Below, piece by piece: positions 1 to 5,427 of a DNA stretch of 5,427 bases (positions within the stretch are counted from its first letter, which is position 1; every line of letters begins with the position of its first letter). The stretch comes from Thermoplasmata archaeon (lineage in GTDB: Archaea > Thermoplasmatota > Thermoplasmata > Thermoplasmatales > Thermoplasmataceae), in the NCBI GenBank assembly GCA_021797385.1, contig JAJZZW010000124.1, positions 1-5,427 on the forward strand, in the 5' to 3' direction. Below the pieces are notes generated by a model that was not told the origin of the DNA, ran no database searches, and saw nothing but the letters and a program-made list of their open reading frames with translations. The position numbers and the translations under genes were made by a program.

Positions 1-1398
1 CTCGCCGATTTGACTAGAAAGAGAGATATTTCTAATAGTAATATAACCAGCTATCAGACACAGATGCAGGATGCTGAGGTTTCTCTGAAATCATCAGAAG
101 CCAGAATAAAGGAAATAAACATTAAAATTGCCGATTCAGAGGAGAGAAAAAAGAATTTTGAGTTCAGAAAAAATGAAATCAAATTAACCATTTTTAAACT
201 GGAAAAGGAAAAGGAAGCGATATTCAAAAAGTTGAAAGAGCTATCGCCTGAAAACGTCGAGATCGAAAAGCAGATGGAAGGTGAACTGGATGAAGCTCAG
301 AAAAGCAGAGAAAATTACTCAAACAACCTTGTACAGATAGAGACTGAGATAGGGCATTCAGAGGAAAAAAGCAATGAACTCCAGGAAAAAATACAGGGGC
401 TGGAAAAGGAAATTTCAGATAATAAAAAATTAATTGAAAAATATAATGCAGACCTTGATTCTATGAGAAGTGAACTCACGGAAAATAAACAGAGGGAAAA
501 TGAAATAGAATCCAGATCCGGTGATCTGTATATGGAAAAATCCAAGATTTCCCGGGAACAGGAAGATATTTTCAATAGCATGAGAAAAAATGATGACCTG
601 ATAAGCAATAAGAAAACTATCATAGCTTCTCTCAATGCAAAAATCGAAAATATGTCATTCCAGCTTGAAACAATTACCTATGAAATAGAAAACAGCAGTG
701 TACAATTCACGGATTTTAAATTGAGTATTAATGAGGTGAATGCAAAAATTGCCGGTGATTCTAGAAAAATAGCAGAACTGGGCGCTGTTAATATGAAGGC
801 AATCGAACAGTATGATAGAGAGATGCAGCGTTACGATAACACCGAATCAAAATATAAAACATTGATGAATGAAAAAAATGACCTTATAGAACTCCAGAAC
901 CAAATTATAGAAGATGAAAAGAAGAAATTCCTGGAGTTACTTGATACTATAAATGAGCAGTTCAAAAAAATATATGCCAGATTATCAGAGGGAGGCGAGG
1001 CAAATCTGGAAATAACCAGCAGGGATGACCCGTTGAATGCCGAGGTTTACATAAAGGTAAAACCCATGGGAAAACAGATGATAAAGATAGACGCTCTCAG
1101 CGGTGGTGAGAAGAGTGTTGCGGTTCTGGCCCTGATACTTTCATTCCAGATTAAGAATCCCTCACCGATATATTATCTTGATGAAGTGGATATGTTTCTG
1201 GATGGACATAATGCTGAACATGTAGGGGAACTTTTCAAGGAAAATTCCAGAACCTCCCAGGTTGTAATGGTTTCACTCAAAGGAGCTGTTTCCAAGTTTG
1301 CTGATAATCTAATCGGAGTAACTACCGATCATCGCGGAAACACAAAAATCGTTCAAAAAAAGGTTGGTGATAATATTGGAGAGAGAAGAGATACTTAA
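1..1398 (+). CDS. smc: Chromosome segregation protein SMC, C-terminal part (5' end outside window)
   Basis: This is the C-terminal 465 residues of an SMC ATPase, the long coiled-coil arm of the archaeal condensin that compacts and separates chromosomes. The frame is open from base 1, so the TTG at base 10 is not the start; the N-terminal Walker A lobe and hinge lie upstream. Residues about 1-250 are charged heptad-like coiled coil rich in Glu, Lys, Ser and Asn. Around residue 255 comes the family segment ELGAVNMKAIEQY that leads back to the head. The ATPase lobe holds the ABC signature LSGGEK (1096-1113) and Walker B YYLDEVD (1171-1191), with Asp394 for magnesium and the catalytic Glu395, followed by MFLDGHN as the D-loop. 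The lobe looks intact through to a normal C-terminus. The gene overlaps scpA, its kleisin partner, by 23 bases, which supports co-transcription. I saw no cysteine in the fragment. Rad50 is unlikely, since the pre-signature segment and the adjacent scpA are SMC traits. Confidence 0.97.
   Translation, partial: LADLTRKRDISNSNITSYQTQMQDAEVSLKSSEARIKEINIKIADSEERKKNFEFRKNEIKLTIFKLEKEKEAIFKKLKELSPENVEIEKQMEGELDEAQKSRENYSNNLVQIETEIGHSEEKSNELQEKIQGLEKEISDNKKLIEKYNADLDSMRSELTENKQRENEIESRSGDLYMEKSKISREQEDIFNSMRKNDDLISNKKTIIASLNAKIENMSFQLETITYEIENSSVQFTDFKLSINEVNAKIAGDSRKIAELGAVNMKAIEQYDREMQRYDNTESKYKTLMNEKNDLIELQNQIIEDEKKKFLELLDTINEQFKKIYARLSEGGEANLEITSRDDPLNAEVYIKVKPMGKQMIKIDALSGGEKSVAVLALILSFQIKNPSPIYYLDEVDMFLDGHNAEHVGELFKENSRTSQVVMVSLKGAVSKFADNLIGVTTDHRGNTKIVQKKVGDNIGERRDT
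1366..1371 (+). promoter_or_regulatory. Ribosome binding site of scpA (GGTGAT)
   Basis: GGTGAT is fully complementary to the ATCACC near the 3' end of archaeal 16S rRNA and sits four bases before TTG 1376, inside the last codons of smc. It decides the start of scpA, because the earlier in-frame TTG 1364 and GTG 1367 overlap it or precede it. The functional role is inferred from sequence and spacing only. Confidence 0.7.
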
Positions 1399-2140
1399 AG
1401 CCATGATTACCCGCGATATGGGGGAAGATATCCAGTACTATACCGAAATACTGAATGAGGTTCAGGAAAATATCAGTTATCCAGACGTATTTTCTGAGAC
1501 AGTATCAAAGATATTTCAGATGGTTTTGACAGGGAAACTGGATCCATGGAGCGTGAACATATCAGAATTCAAGGATATGTTTTTCCGGGAACGAAATGAA
1601 AATTTTGAGGTTGCCGGCATCCTGATCTCAAGTGCATGGCATGTCCTCTACGAAAAGAGTTTAAAGATGATGAGCGGTGCCAAAGATGATCCTGTAGAAG
1701 GGCCTCCGGAAGATTTTGACGATAGTACAGAGAATTTTGATGATGATTCTTCCACAGGCGTTATGCCTGATCTCAATGTTTCTGTATTCCATAAAGAAAC
1801 CTCCGGGGTTACATTAACAGAATTTTTAACAGTAATGAAGAGGGTGTATAAAAGCAGAGAAAAGAAACCTGAAAAAATTGAAGATGAATACTACGATGCT
1901 GATATGGATGAGGATATTATAGCGCATTCTAACACTGATACCATAGAGCAGGGCATAGCCGAAACACTTGCAAAAATTACAAAATACATGAATCCTTTTT
2001 TTGTTGAGGATTACTGGGGAACCACAAAACTAGAGAGGGCGAATTTTATTTTATATCTGCTCTTCCTCCAGAAAGCCGGGAAAGTAGAGCTTCAGCAGGA
2101 AGAGCCTATGGGAAATATTCAGGTTACAAAATTATTTTAG
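1376..2140 (+). CDS. scpA: Segregation and condensation protein A (ScpA, kleisin)
   Basis: This is a kleisin, the subunit that bridges the two ATPase heads of an SMC dimer to close the condensin ring. It is 254 residues from the chosen TTG, a usual length for archaeal ScpA. The N-terminal SMC-neck-binding helices include the family hallmark [15 protein letters not shown] (residues 51-65) and an alanine/hydrophobic helix near 79-92. The middle (about 102-185) is an acidic, probably disordered linker with [14 protein letters not shown] and later [12 protein letters not shown]. The C-terminal winged helix (about 216-254) ends in the typical [18 protein letters not shown] segment, which binds the SMC cap. 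TTG 1376 is preferred because GGTGAT, a perfect match to the archaeal anti-Shine-Dalgarno, lies four bases upstream. TTG 1364 and GTG 1367 lie before or within that site, and ATG 1403 would remove conserved-looking residues. The gene overlaps smc by 23 bases and so probably shares its transcript. Its stop interlocks with radA on the other strand. No scpB follows. I saw no cysteine. Confidence 0.93.
   Translation: MEREEILKAMITRDMGEDIQYYTEILNEVQENISYPDVFSETVSKIFQMVLTGKLDPWSVNISEFKDMFFRERNENFEVAGILISSAWHVLYEKSLKMMSGAKDDPVEGPPEDFDDSTENFDDDSSTGVMPDLNVSVFHKETSGVTLTEFLTVMKRVYKSREKKPEKIEDEYYDADMDEDIIAHSNTDTIEQGIAETLAKITKYMNPFFVEDYWGTTKLERANFILYLLFLQKAGKVELQQEEPMGNIQVTKLF
1709..1750 (+). repeat. scpA: Degenerate 21-base tandem repeat in the scpA linker
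   Basis: Two adjacent 21-base units, 1709-1729 and 1730-1750, encode EDFDDST and ENFDDDS. They share 14 of 21 bases, including the core ATTTTGA. This could be an old in-frame duplication inside the acidic linker, or simply convergent low-complexity Asp/Glu coding. It keeps the reading frame and lies outside the folded kleisin ends. Confidence 0.4.
2137..2140. other. Interlocked stop codons of scpA and radA (TTAG)
   Basis: The four bases TTAG encode TAG for scpA on the plus strand (2138-2140) and TAA for radA on the minus strand (2139-2137). The genes converge with no spacer. I found no convincing oligo-T terminator on either strand nearby, only ATTATTTTA ahead of the scpA stop, so the two mRNAs probably overlap at their 3' ends. 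The overlap is seen directly; the transcript overlap is inferred. Confidence 0.9.
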
Positions 2141-3129
2141 ACACCGTCTATGATGCCATCTTCTGTGAGGGTAATAACTGCCTCTCCCTCCGGCAGGTAT
2201 GGTGAATCTATAAGTCTTGCAATTCTTTTACCGGCCTTGGCTTTTCTAAGGTATATCCTGAAAGTTGCAGTGTGCCCAACAATGTTTCCACCGATAGGCG
2301 TCATGGGATCACCGAAAAATACTGCCGGATTTGCAGATACCTGGTTTGTTACTGCAATAACAGCATTATATATTGTCCCGAACTTAAGCAGATCATGCAT
2401 ATGCTTATTCAACAGTTGCTGTCTCTCGGCTAGTGATCCTCTTCCTACGTATTCAGAACGGAAATGTGAGGTAAGTGAATCCACTATAAGCAGTTTTATT
2501 GGAAATTCCTTGGCGATTTCTGCTGCTTTCTCTGCAAGGAGTATCTGGTGGTGCGCATTGTAAGCTCTTGCAACGTGTATTCTCTTGAGGGTTTCATCCG
2601 GGTCAAGGTTCCTTGCCTTTGCCATCTGGATAACTCTTTCGGGCCTGAATGTGTTTTCGGTATCTATTATAAGGACGTCAGAATCTAGACCTCCCTGTTC
2701 TTTCGGTATTGTTGCATTGACGGCCAGCTGCAGCATTATCTGTGTTTTACCTGATCCAAATTCTCCGAAGAATTCTGTAATGGACTGCGTTTCCAGACCA
2801 CCTCCTATGAGATTGTCCAGGCCCTGGGCGCCGGTTGATAGTTTTAAAACCTCCTTTCTCCTCTTTAAAATTTCCTCACCTGTTTCAAAATTCCCAACGT
2901 CCGCATATTTTCTCGCTGCAGCTATAATTTTTACAGCGGCACCCTCGGCAATTCCACTTATATCTGCCAAGTCTTTTGGAGATGCGACGGCAATCTGCAT
3001 AATATCATCATATCCGTTTTCTCTAAGCTTTTCAGCTGTTGCCTCTCCCACGCCGGGCAAATCTTCTATTGTAAGGTTCTTTTTTTCAGTTACATCTTCT
3101 ATGTCATCGATCTTCTTTTCTTTAACCAT
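2137..3129 (-). CDS. radA: DNA repair and recombination protein RadA
   Basis: RadA is the archaeal Rad51/RecA-family recombinase. It forms ATP-dependent filaments on single-stranded DNA and carries out homologous strand exchange. The protein has 330 residues from ATG 3129, normal for the family. Residues 20-75 form the helix-hairpin-helix DNA-binding domain ([12 protein letters not shown] and [12 protein letters not shown]). FETG at 81-84 sits at the polymerisation motif, as Phe-x-x-Gly rather than the Phe-x-x-Ala of Rad51. Walker A is GEFGSGKTQ (122-130), the catalytic Glu is in [10 protein letters not shown] (Glu158), and Walker B is LLIVDSLT (Asp217). Loop L1 spans about 224-238, L2 about 262-286, and the ATP cap is [10 protein letters not shown] (308-317). 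The LGGG/Walker layout and the HhH domain separate it from RadB, which lacks the N-terminal domain. ATG 3129 is one base after the gap stop and has a near-complete Shine-Dalgarno eight bases upstream. TTG 3141 is in frame but lies within that site. It is probably translated from the gap transcript. I saw no cysteine. Confidence 0.97.
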   Translation of the reverse strand: MVKEKKIDDIEDVTEKKNLTIEDLPGVGEATAEKLRENGYDDIMQIAVASPKDLADISGIAEGAAVKIIAAARKYADVGNFETGEEILKRRKEVLKLSTGAQGLDNLIGGGLETQSITEFFGEFGSGKTQIMLQLAVNATIPKEQGGLDSDVLIIDTENTFRPERVIQMAKARNLDPDETLKRIHVARAYNAHHQILLAEKAAEIAKEFPIKLLIVDSLTSHFRSEYVGRGSLAERQQLLNKHMHDLLKFGTIYNAVIAVTNQVSANPAVFFGDPMTPIGGNIVGHTATFRIYLRKAKAGKRIARLIDSPYLPEGEAVITLTEDGIIDGV

Positions 3130-3130
3130 T

Positions 3131-4144
3131 TTAATATTCAACTCCTTTTATATCAAGTGAGGCATCTGTTTTGTTCACCGATATCTTCTGATCCGATCCG
3201 AACATTGCCCGGATGGCATCCACATTCTCAGGTATTACATCGCTTTCCTGGTGAACTGCCTGTATATAATGCAGTCTATTCTTATAAATATTTATGCTTT
3301 CCCTCCATATTGCAATTTCATAGAGATCAGATCTGTTCCTGGAAAGTTCTCTGGCATAATCCATAACCTGGGCTGTAGAATTTATCTTTTCACCGCTGTT
3401 CAATACTATTATTCTACGTTTCTGTGACAGTACATCTAAAATCTCATGCATTCCTGGTTCTGATGAAAGTTCAAGATTTATCACATGAACATGCATCAAT
3501 GTGGTAGGAACCTTTACTGCTGTTGTTTCTATATTTATCCCTTTCATCACAGTTTTCAAATCTGCTGCATGATGTGATGGATATGACATAGAAGGCTCTA
3601 TTGCATTGATAGGCCCTTTGCGGTTATCATTTGGGTCTGTTGCTCTTCTCAGTATGGTGGAACTTGCACTTTCAATTCCGAATGCATCCCGGATCGGTGA
3701 GAGTGTTCTTGCTAAGGCGGTTGTATTGCAGGAAACAACACGAACATATTTCTTATCGATTGATTCTGGATAATTTGAATATGCGTTGAAGCTGGATTCT
3801 ACTGAATCACTTCTTTCCCCACCCTCCAGAATTGCCCTGATACCATATTCTTTGTAAAGTTTCAGGTTTTTTTCACCATTACCTTCTGGGGTTCCATCCA
3901 CAACAATATCCGACTCGGATATAAGATCGCTGAGTGTTCCTCTGACCCTGATTCCATTTTCCTCGAATTCTTTTTTCTTCTCATTATCTGGAACATATAT
4001 ATTGTAATATCTGGATGCCTGTTTAGTAACATAATCCGGGGTATTTTTTACTATTCCCGTAACATACATGTCGTCCTGAACGGAAACACCATATGCAACC
4101 CGCCTGCCTATTGTGCCGTAACCATTTATAGCAACACCTATCAT
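3131..4144 (-). CDS. gap: Glyceraldehyde-3-phosphate dehydrogenase, archaeal type II (phosphorylating)
   Basis: This enzyme interconverts glyceraldehyde-3-phosphate and 1,3-bisphosphoglycerate with NAD(P) in cytosolic glycolysis and gluconeogenesis. It belongs to the archaeal type II family, which is distinct from bacterial GapA. From ATG 4144 it has 337 residues, the usual length. The Rossmann motif [12 protein letters not shown] occupies 6-17. Lys33 in KNTPDY is at the place where archaeal enzymes contact the NADP 2'-phosphate, so NADP use is likely. GGERSD lies at 108-113. The catalytic nucleophile is Cys139 in [14 protein letters not shown] and KGPINAI (about 166-182) and PSHHAADL (189-196) are family signatures, and His218/His220 fall where the catalytic His is expected. 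ATG 4144 is chosen because a TATA box is centred about 26 bases upstream, giving a leaderless start; ATG 4165 touches that box. It heads a probable operon with radA one base downstream. In Thermoplasmatales with a non-phosphorylative Entner-Doudoroff pathway its main use is probably gluconeogenic (inference). Cys139 is its only cysteine. Confidence 0.97.
   Translation of the reverse strand: MIGVAINGYGTIGRRVAYGVSVQDDMYVTGIVKNTPDYVTKQASRYYNIYVPDNEKKKEFEENGIRVRGTLSDLISESDIVVDGTPEGNGEKNLKLYKEYGIRAILEGGERSDSVESSFNAYSNYPESIDKKYVRVVSCNTTALARTLSPIRDAFGIESASSTILRRATDPNDNRKGPINAIEPSMSYPSHHAADLKTVMKGINIETTAVKVPTTLMHVHVINLELSSEPGMHEILDVLSQKRRIIVLNSGEKINSTAQVMDYARELSRNRSDLYEIAIWRESINIYKNRLHYIQAVHQESDVIPENVDAIRAMFGSDQKISVNKTDASLDIKGVEY
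3138..3146 (-). promoter_or_regulatory. Ribosome binding site of radA (AGGAGTTGA)
   Basis: Reading on the minus strand, AGGAGTTGA matches the archaeal consensus AGGAGGTGA at eight of nine positions and lies eight bases before ATG 3129. It is embedded in the last sense codons of gap. It favours ATG 3129 over the in-frame TTG at 3141 and fits an internal operon gene that needs a leadered start. Confidence 0.72.
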
Positions 4145-4165
4145 TGAAATACGATAGTGTAGCAT

Positions 4166-4173
4166 ATTATAAA
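4166..4173 (-). promoter_or_regulatory. TATA box of the gap-radA operon
   Basis: On the minus strand TTTATAAT is centred about 26 bases before ATG 4144, the standard archaeal distance from TATA box to transcription start, so the transcript should begin at or next to the start codon. No strong BRE (purine-rich TFB recognition element) is evident; the bases just upstream read TGAATAAA. Sequence and spacing are seen; the start site is inferred. Confidence 0.68.
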
Positions 4174-4243
4174 TTTATTCATTGTACGTAGAAGTCCAGA
4201 ACCGCGTAGATAGAAGATTGCTCCAAAACTTAAAATGTCCTAT

Positions 4244-4261
4244 AAGGAAATAATTATATTA
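4244..4261 (+). promoter_or_regulatory. BRE and TATA box of priS
   Basis: A purine-rich AAGGAAA (4244-4250), which fits a TFB recognition element, is followed by the AT-rich box TTATATTA (4254-4261). The box is centred about 24-26 bases before GTG 4281, so transcription is expected to start at or within a base or two of the start codon and give a leaderless mRNA. No Shine-Dalgarno sequence precedes the GTG, in agreement. The TATA box is not a perfect consensus. Confidence 0.62.
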
Positions 4262-4280
4262 TGTGGTTAAATAATAGATT

Positions 4281-5423
4281 GTGCCAGATGATGACCTGAA
4301 GCGGTATTTCCGTGAGTATTATTCCAGAAATAAACTGGGAATTCCTGATATGCTATTCCAGCGCGAGATAGGATTTATCCCATTCAACGGTACCATGGTA
4401 AGGCATAAGAAATTTGCCGGCCAGAACTCTATCGATAGGTTTGTAAGGCAGTATGTACCGAGGCACCTCTATTATTCTTCAGCGTATTACAGATTTCCAG
4501 ACCAGCACAAGATGATAGAAAAAGAATGGCTGGGGGCTGAACTTATATTTGACCTTGATGCAGACCACATAGAAGGCGCTGATAAAATGACATACATGGA
4601 AATCCTTGCCGAGGTCAAAAAGCATACACTGAGATTGCTTAATATGCTGATGGATGACTTTGGTTTCGGAGAAAATAATATAAGATTGTATTTTTCGGGA
4701 GGCAGAGGTTACCATGTTCATGTTGAAAGTGATAGCATTTACACAATGGATTCTGATTCAAGAAGAGACATAGGTGATTACATTCGTATAGAAGGACTCA
4801 ATATAGAAGACCTGAAAATGCTTGATGATAGTTATTTCGAATACGGCATACTGGCGAGATTTAACAGGTATATTTCTGATTTTTACAGCAATGTTGATGA
4901 AAATTATGTTAAAACCGTGTTCGGAAAATCATGGTGGAATTACATGAATTATCTTGAGAAGTTCTATAATGGGGAGAGGATAATTGAATTTTTGAGCAGA
5001 GAAAAGGGAAATAAATTTAAACTGCTTATCAAGAAAAATAACAGCAATGAAAATGCCTCAGTAGATTATGACAGGATTATGCTCGGAAAATTGCTTCAGG
5101 ATTTCAAGAAAGATGCACTGGCCGAAATAGATGAACCGGTGACCACTGATATCCACAGGCTTATCAGATTCCCATATAGTTTACATGGAAAAACGGGACT
5201 TATGGTAAAACCCATACCCGTAAAAGAACTTGCACTATTCAATCCACTGGATGAGGCTATTCCAGATATTTTTAAAAATCGTGATGTATCAATTAATTTA
5301 AAAATCAACAGGTTTTCCATTAGAATGAATGGAGAGGATTATTCAATTGAAAAAGGTGAGAATAAAGTCCCGCTTTATCTGGGCATATTTACATCAGCTA
5401 TAAATGTAGCAGACTTTGTGTGA
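4281..5423 (+). CDS. priS: DNA primase small (catalytic) subunit PriS
   Basis: This is the catalytic subunit of archaeo-eukaryotic primase, which with PriL makes the primers for replication. At 380 residues it is complete and of normal family length. Conserved N-terminal features are REIGFIPF (28-35), the MVRH segment (39-42) and the aromatic YYSSAYYRFP (64-73). The metal-binding catalytic pair is Asp91/Asp93 in FDLDADH, the nucleotide-binding motif is SGGRGYHVHV (139-148), and the third Asp is Asp290 in TTDIHRLIRFP, followed by SLHGKTGL (300-307). The C-terminal beta-rich segment ends in VPLYLGIF, as in the family. The zinc-binding Cys/His knuckle that usually follows DLDADH is absent: residues 97-125 run straight into a helix and the whole protein has no cysteine. 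GTG 4281 is chosen because an in-frame stop (4275-4277) lies just upstream and a TATA box sits at leaderless distance; the next ATG is at codon 24. It is divergent from gap. PriL is not in the window. Confidence 0.96.
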   Translation: MPDDDLKRYFREYYSRNKLGIPDMLFQREIGFIPFNGTMVRHKKFAGQNSIDRFVRQYVPRHLYYSSAYYRFPDQHKMIEKEWLGAELIFDLDADHIEGADKMTYMEILAEVKKHTLRLLNMLMDDFGFGENNIRLYFSGGRGYHVHVESDSIYTMDSDSRRDIGDYIRIEGLNIEDLKMLDDSYFEYGILARFNRYISDFYSNVDENYVKTVFGKSWWNYMNYLEKFYNGERIIEFLSREKGNKFKLLIKKNNSNENASVDYDRIMLGKLLQDFKKDALAEIDEPVTTDIHRLIRFPYSLHGKTGLMVKPIPVKELALFNPLDEAIPDIFKNRDVSINLKINRFSIRMNGEDYSIEKGENKVPLYLGIFTSAINVADFV

Positions 5424-5427
5424 GCTA

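Larger units (their letters stand above)
4145..4280. other. Divergent intergenic promoter region between gap and priS
   Basis: This is the only real intergenic gap in the window, 136 bases between two outward-facing starts. Each side carries its own TATA box close to the gene, leaving roughly 70 bases in the middle. The centre holds the palindrome TACGTA (4185-4190) and a loose direct repeat, CGTAGAAG (4187-4194) and CGTAGATAGAAG (4205-4216), about 18 bases apart on one helical side. These could be a regulator site shared by both promoters, but the match is short and may be chance. No RNA gene or hairpin of note was seen. Confidence 0.6.

Noticed and set aside
10..30. TTG at base 10 as a real start of a short SMC-like protein
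   Set aside because: The frame stays open to the window edge and the protein would lack the N-terminal ATPase half; this is a truncation by the window, not a separate gene.
315..635. Leucine/serine-rich minus-strand open frame that could look like a membrane protein
   Set aside because: It is the complement of the Lys/Glu-rich SMC coiled coil, which always yields Leu/Phe/Ser-rich reverse frames; no promoter or start signal.
2150..2563. Open frame of 137 codons on the plus strand antisense to the 3' half of radA
   Set aside because: Shadow of radA codon bias; it starts ten bases after the scpA stop but shows no ribosome site and no protein-like domain.
2585..3160. Open frame of 191 codons on the plus strand antisense to radA
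   Set aside because: It lies wholly opposite the well-conserved radA coding sequence, resembles no known family, is Ser/Pro/Ile-rich as expected from reverse-complement reading, and has no TATA box or ribosome site.
3157..3366. Plus-strand open frame of 69 codons opposite the 3' part of gap
   Set aside because: Fully inside the conserved GAPDH gene on the other strand, with no initiation signal.
4145..4165. Longer GAPDH form starting at ATG 4165 (MLHYRIS extension)
   Set aside because: That ATG touches the TATA box and would lie upstream of the predicted transcription start; the family normally begins directly at the Rossmann strand, as from ATG 4144.
4235..4299. Tiny plus-strand reading frames ahead of priS (ATG 4235, 11 codons; ATG 4261, 12 codons)
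   Set aside because: Both begin upstream of the predicted leaderless priS transcription start and lack ribosome sites; they are likely chance.
4479..4721. Minus-strand open frame of 80 codons opposite priS
   Set aside because: Opposite the catalytic core of PriS; no recognisable motifs or initiation signals.
5096..5320. Minus-strand open frame of 74 codons opposite the 3' part of priS
   Set aside because: Shadow of the conserved Asp290/SLHGKTGL region of PriS; Ser-rich composition typical of reverse reading.

Overview
The window looks like a piece of an acidophilic euryarchaeal chromosome, most likely of the order Thermoplasmatales (Ferroplasma/Cuniculiplasma-like). The evidence is: an archaeal-type (type II) glyceraldehyde-3-phosphate dehydrogenase, a RadA recombinase with an N-terminal helix-hairpin-helix domain, an archaeo-eukaryotic primase catalytic subunit, archaeal TATA boxes about 26 bases upstream of probable leaderless starts, moderately AT-rich composition, and heavy use of AGA/AGG and ATA codons. 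The genus is inferred from general resemblance; no search was possible.

Layout: (1) 1-1398, plus strand, the 3' part of smc (second coiled-coil arm plus C-terminal ATPase lobe; the 5' part is outside the window). (2) 1376-2140, plus strand, scpA, overlapping the end of smc by 23 bases and probably starting at a TTG behind a GGTGAT ribosome binding site. (3) 2137-3129, minus strand, radA, whose stop codon interlocks with that of scpA in the four bases TTAG. (4) 3131-4144, minus strand, gap (GAPDH), one base upstream of radA and in the same probable operon. (5) 4145-4280, a 136-base divergent promoter region. (6) 4281-5423, plus strand, priS, complete, probably leaderless with a GTG start. The last four bases (5424-5427) may belong to a following gene. 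Almost every base is coding, and no stretch over 300 bases lacks a gene.

How the genes fit together: SMC and ScpA form the core of the archaeal condensin complex that shapes and separates chromosomes. RadA performs homologous strand exchange. PriS synthesises primers for replication. The segment is therefore a genome-maintenance cluster with one central-carbon enzyme, GAPDH, at the head of the radA operon. I see no mobile element, CRISPR array, RNA gene, or sign of recent transfer, and no clearly new multi-gene system. The most striking observation concerns composition. Across about 1,766 encoded residues I find only one cysteine, the catalytic Cys139 of GAPDH. In line with that, PriS has no cysteine and so lacks the Cys/His zinc-binding knuckle described in other archaeal and eukaryotic primase small subunits.
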